Shown here: positions 5,377-5,437 of the stretch, piece by piece
Layout: every line of letters starts with the position of its first letter
Position numbering within the stretch: position 1 is the stretch's first letter
Assembly: GCA_002692165.1 (NCBI GenBank)
Contig: NZJL01000009.1
Location: 1 to 5,437, forward strand
DNA length: 5,437 nt
From: Porticoccaceae bacterium
Lineage (GTDB): Bacteria > Pseudomonadota > Gammaproteobacteria > Pseudomonadales > Porticoccaceae
Direction of reading: 5' to 3'
The notes under the pieces: generated by a model
What the model saw: the letters and a program-made list of their open reading frames with translations, nothing else
Told to the model about the DNA's origin: nothing
Databases searched by the model: none
Translations under genes and position numbers: made by a program

Positions 5377-5437
5377 TCAGGCAGCGCGGCTGCCTTTTTT
5401 AATTGTTTTCAATTCAGTGAGGAATTGTCGAGAGTCC
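5377..5437 (-). CDS. Possible C-terminal end of a minus-strand gene entering from the right
   Basis: Read on the minus strand from the right edge, the frame is open for 19 codons (starting DSRQFLTELKTIKK and ending GSRAA) and ends in two consecutive stops, TGA at 5377-5379 and 5374-5376. The composition looks protein-like with a basic tail, as at many protein ends, but I do not recognise the protein. An open run of 19 codons is not statistically compelling. If real, it would be the gene upstream of grxD on the same strand, and the hairpin with T-run on the opposite strand would be partly a by-product of its AAAAAA lysine codons. Confidence 0.25.
   Translation of the reverse strand, partial: DSRQFLTELKTIKKGSRAA
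5379..5400 (+). terminator. Intrinsic-terminator-like hairpin with T-run, plus strand
   Basis: AGGCAGC (5379-5385) pairs perfectly with GCTGCCT (5389-5395) across a GCG loop, giving a GC-rich seven-pair stem. The run of six T (5395-5400) starts with the last paired base, so five T follow the stem directly, the classic intrinsic terminator form on the plus strand. On the minus strand the stem is not followed by T residues. No plus-strand gene is identified upstream within this window after 4709, so the terminated transcript is unknown: a small RNA, a leader of a gene to the right, or nothing, if the sequence is coding on the minus strand. Confidence 0.5.

Noticed and set aside
1..5437. Defence system, mobile element, CRISPR array, tRNA or rRNA
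   Set aside because: No repeats with spacers, no transposase or integrase, no tRNA-like cloverleaf and no rRNA-like stretch seen; gene content is ordinary chromosomal core.

Overview
The window looks like an ordinary housekeeping stretch of a gammaproteobacterial chromosome. The evidence is protein content: an Ffh close to the E. coli type, followed divergently by a YpjD-like membrane protein and a CorB/YfjD-like CNNM/CBS protein (the same ffh-ypjD-corB linkage as in E. coli), then a YrdA-like gamma carbonic anhydrase, a NudL-type Nudix hydrolase, a zinc-ribbon Nudix hydrolase of a type I recall from Pseudomonas, and a GrxD-type CGFS glutaredoxin. Base composition is moderate, judged by eye at slightly under half G+C. 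I see no insertion sequence, phage, CRISPR array, tRNA, rRNA or defence gene. Protein identities come from recognising sequences from memory, not from a search.

Layout: 1-510 is the 5' part of ffh on the minus strand, running off the left edge. 511-688 is a divergent control region with a 17-bp perfect palindrome just upstream of the ffh ribosome binding site, a strongly Fur-box-like 19-mer at 625-643 lying on a plausible promoter for ypjD, and a nine-codon minigene whose stop overlaps the ypjD start. 689-2867 holds ypjD and corB on the plus strand, probably one operon; corB is preceded by a hairpin that ends just before its ribosome binding site. 2868-2945 is a short gap between convergent genes.

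2946-4123 is a minus-strand pair: nudL upstream and the gamma carbonic anhydrase downstream, 17 bases apart. Divergent from it, a zinc-ribbon Nudix gene occupies 4143-4709 on the plus strand. The two Nudix genes are head to head with almost no intergenic DNA; their predicted promoters overlap and lie partly inside each other's gene. 4710-4779 is a short convergent gap. grxD is on the minus strand at 4780-5124.

5125-5437 has no confident gene. It holds an AT-rich stretch, an inverted repeat upstream of grxD, and near the right edge a GC-rich hairpin followed by six T on the plus strand. That hairpin is either an intrinsic terminator of an unidentified plus-strand transcript or part of the 3' end of a minus-strand coding region entering from the right.

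The genes serve separate jobs: membrane protein targeting (Ffh), an uncharacterised CcsA-like membrane protein (YpjD), divalent cation transport (CorB), nucleotide and CoA housecleaning (two Nudix enzymes), a metal-dependent left-handed beta-helix enzyme, and iron-sulfur cluster handling (GrxD). I found no new multi-gene system. The most interesting points are regulatory: the Fur-like box and coupled minigene before ypjD, the palindrome before ffh, and the overlapping divergent Nudix promoters.
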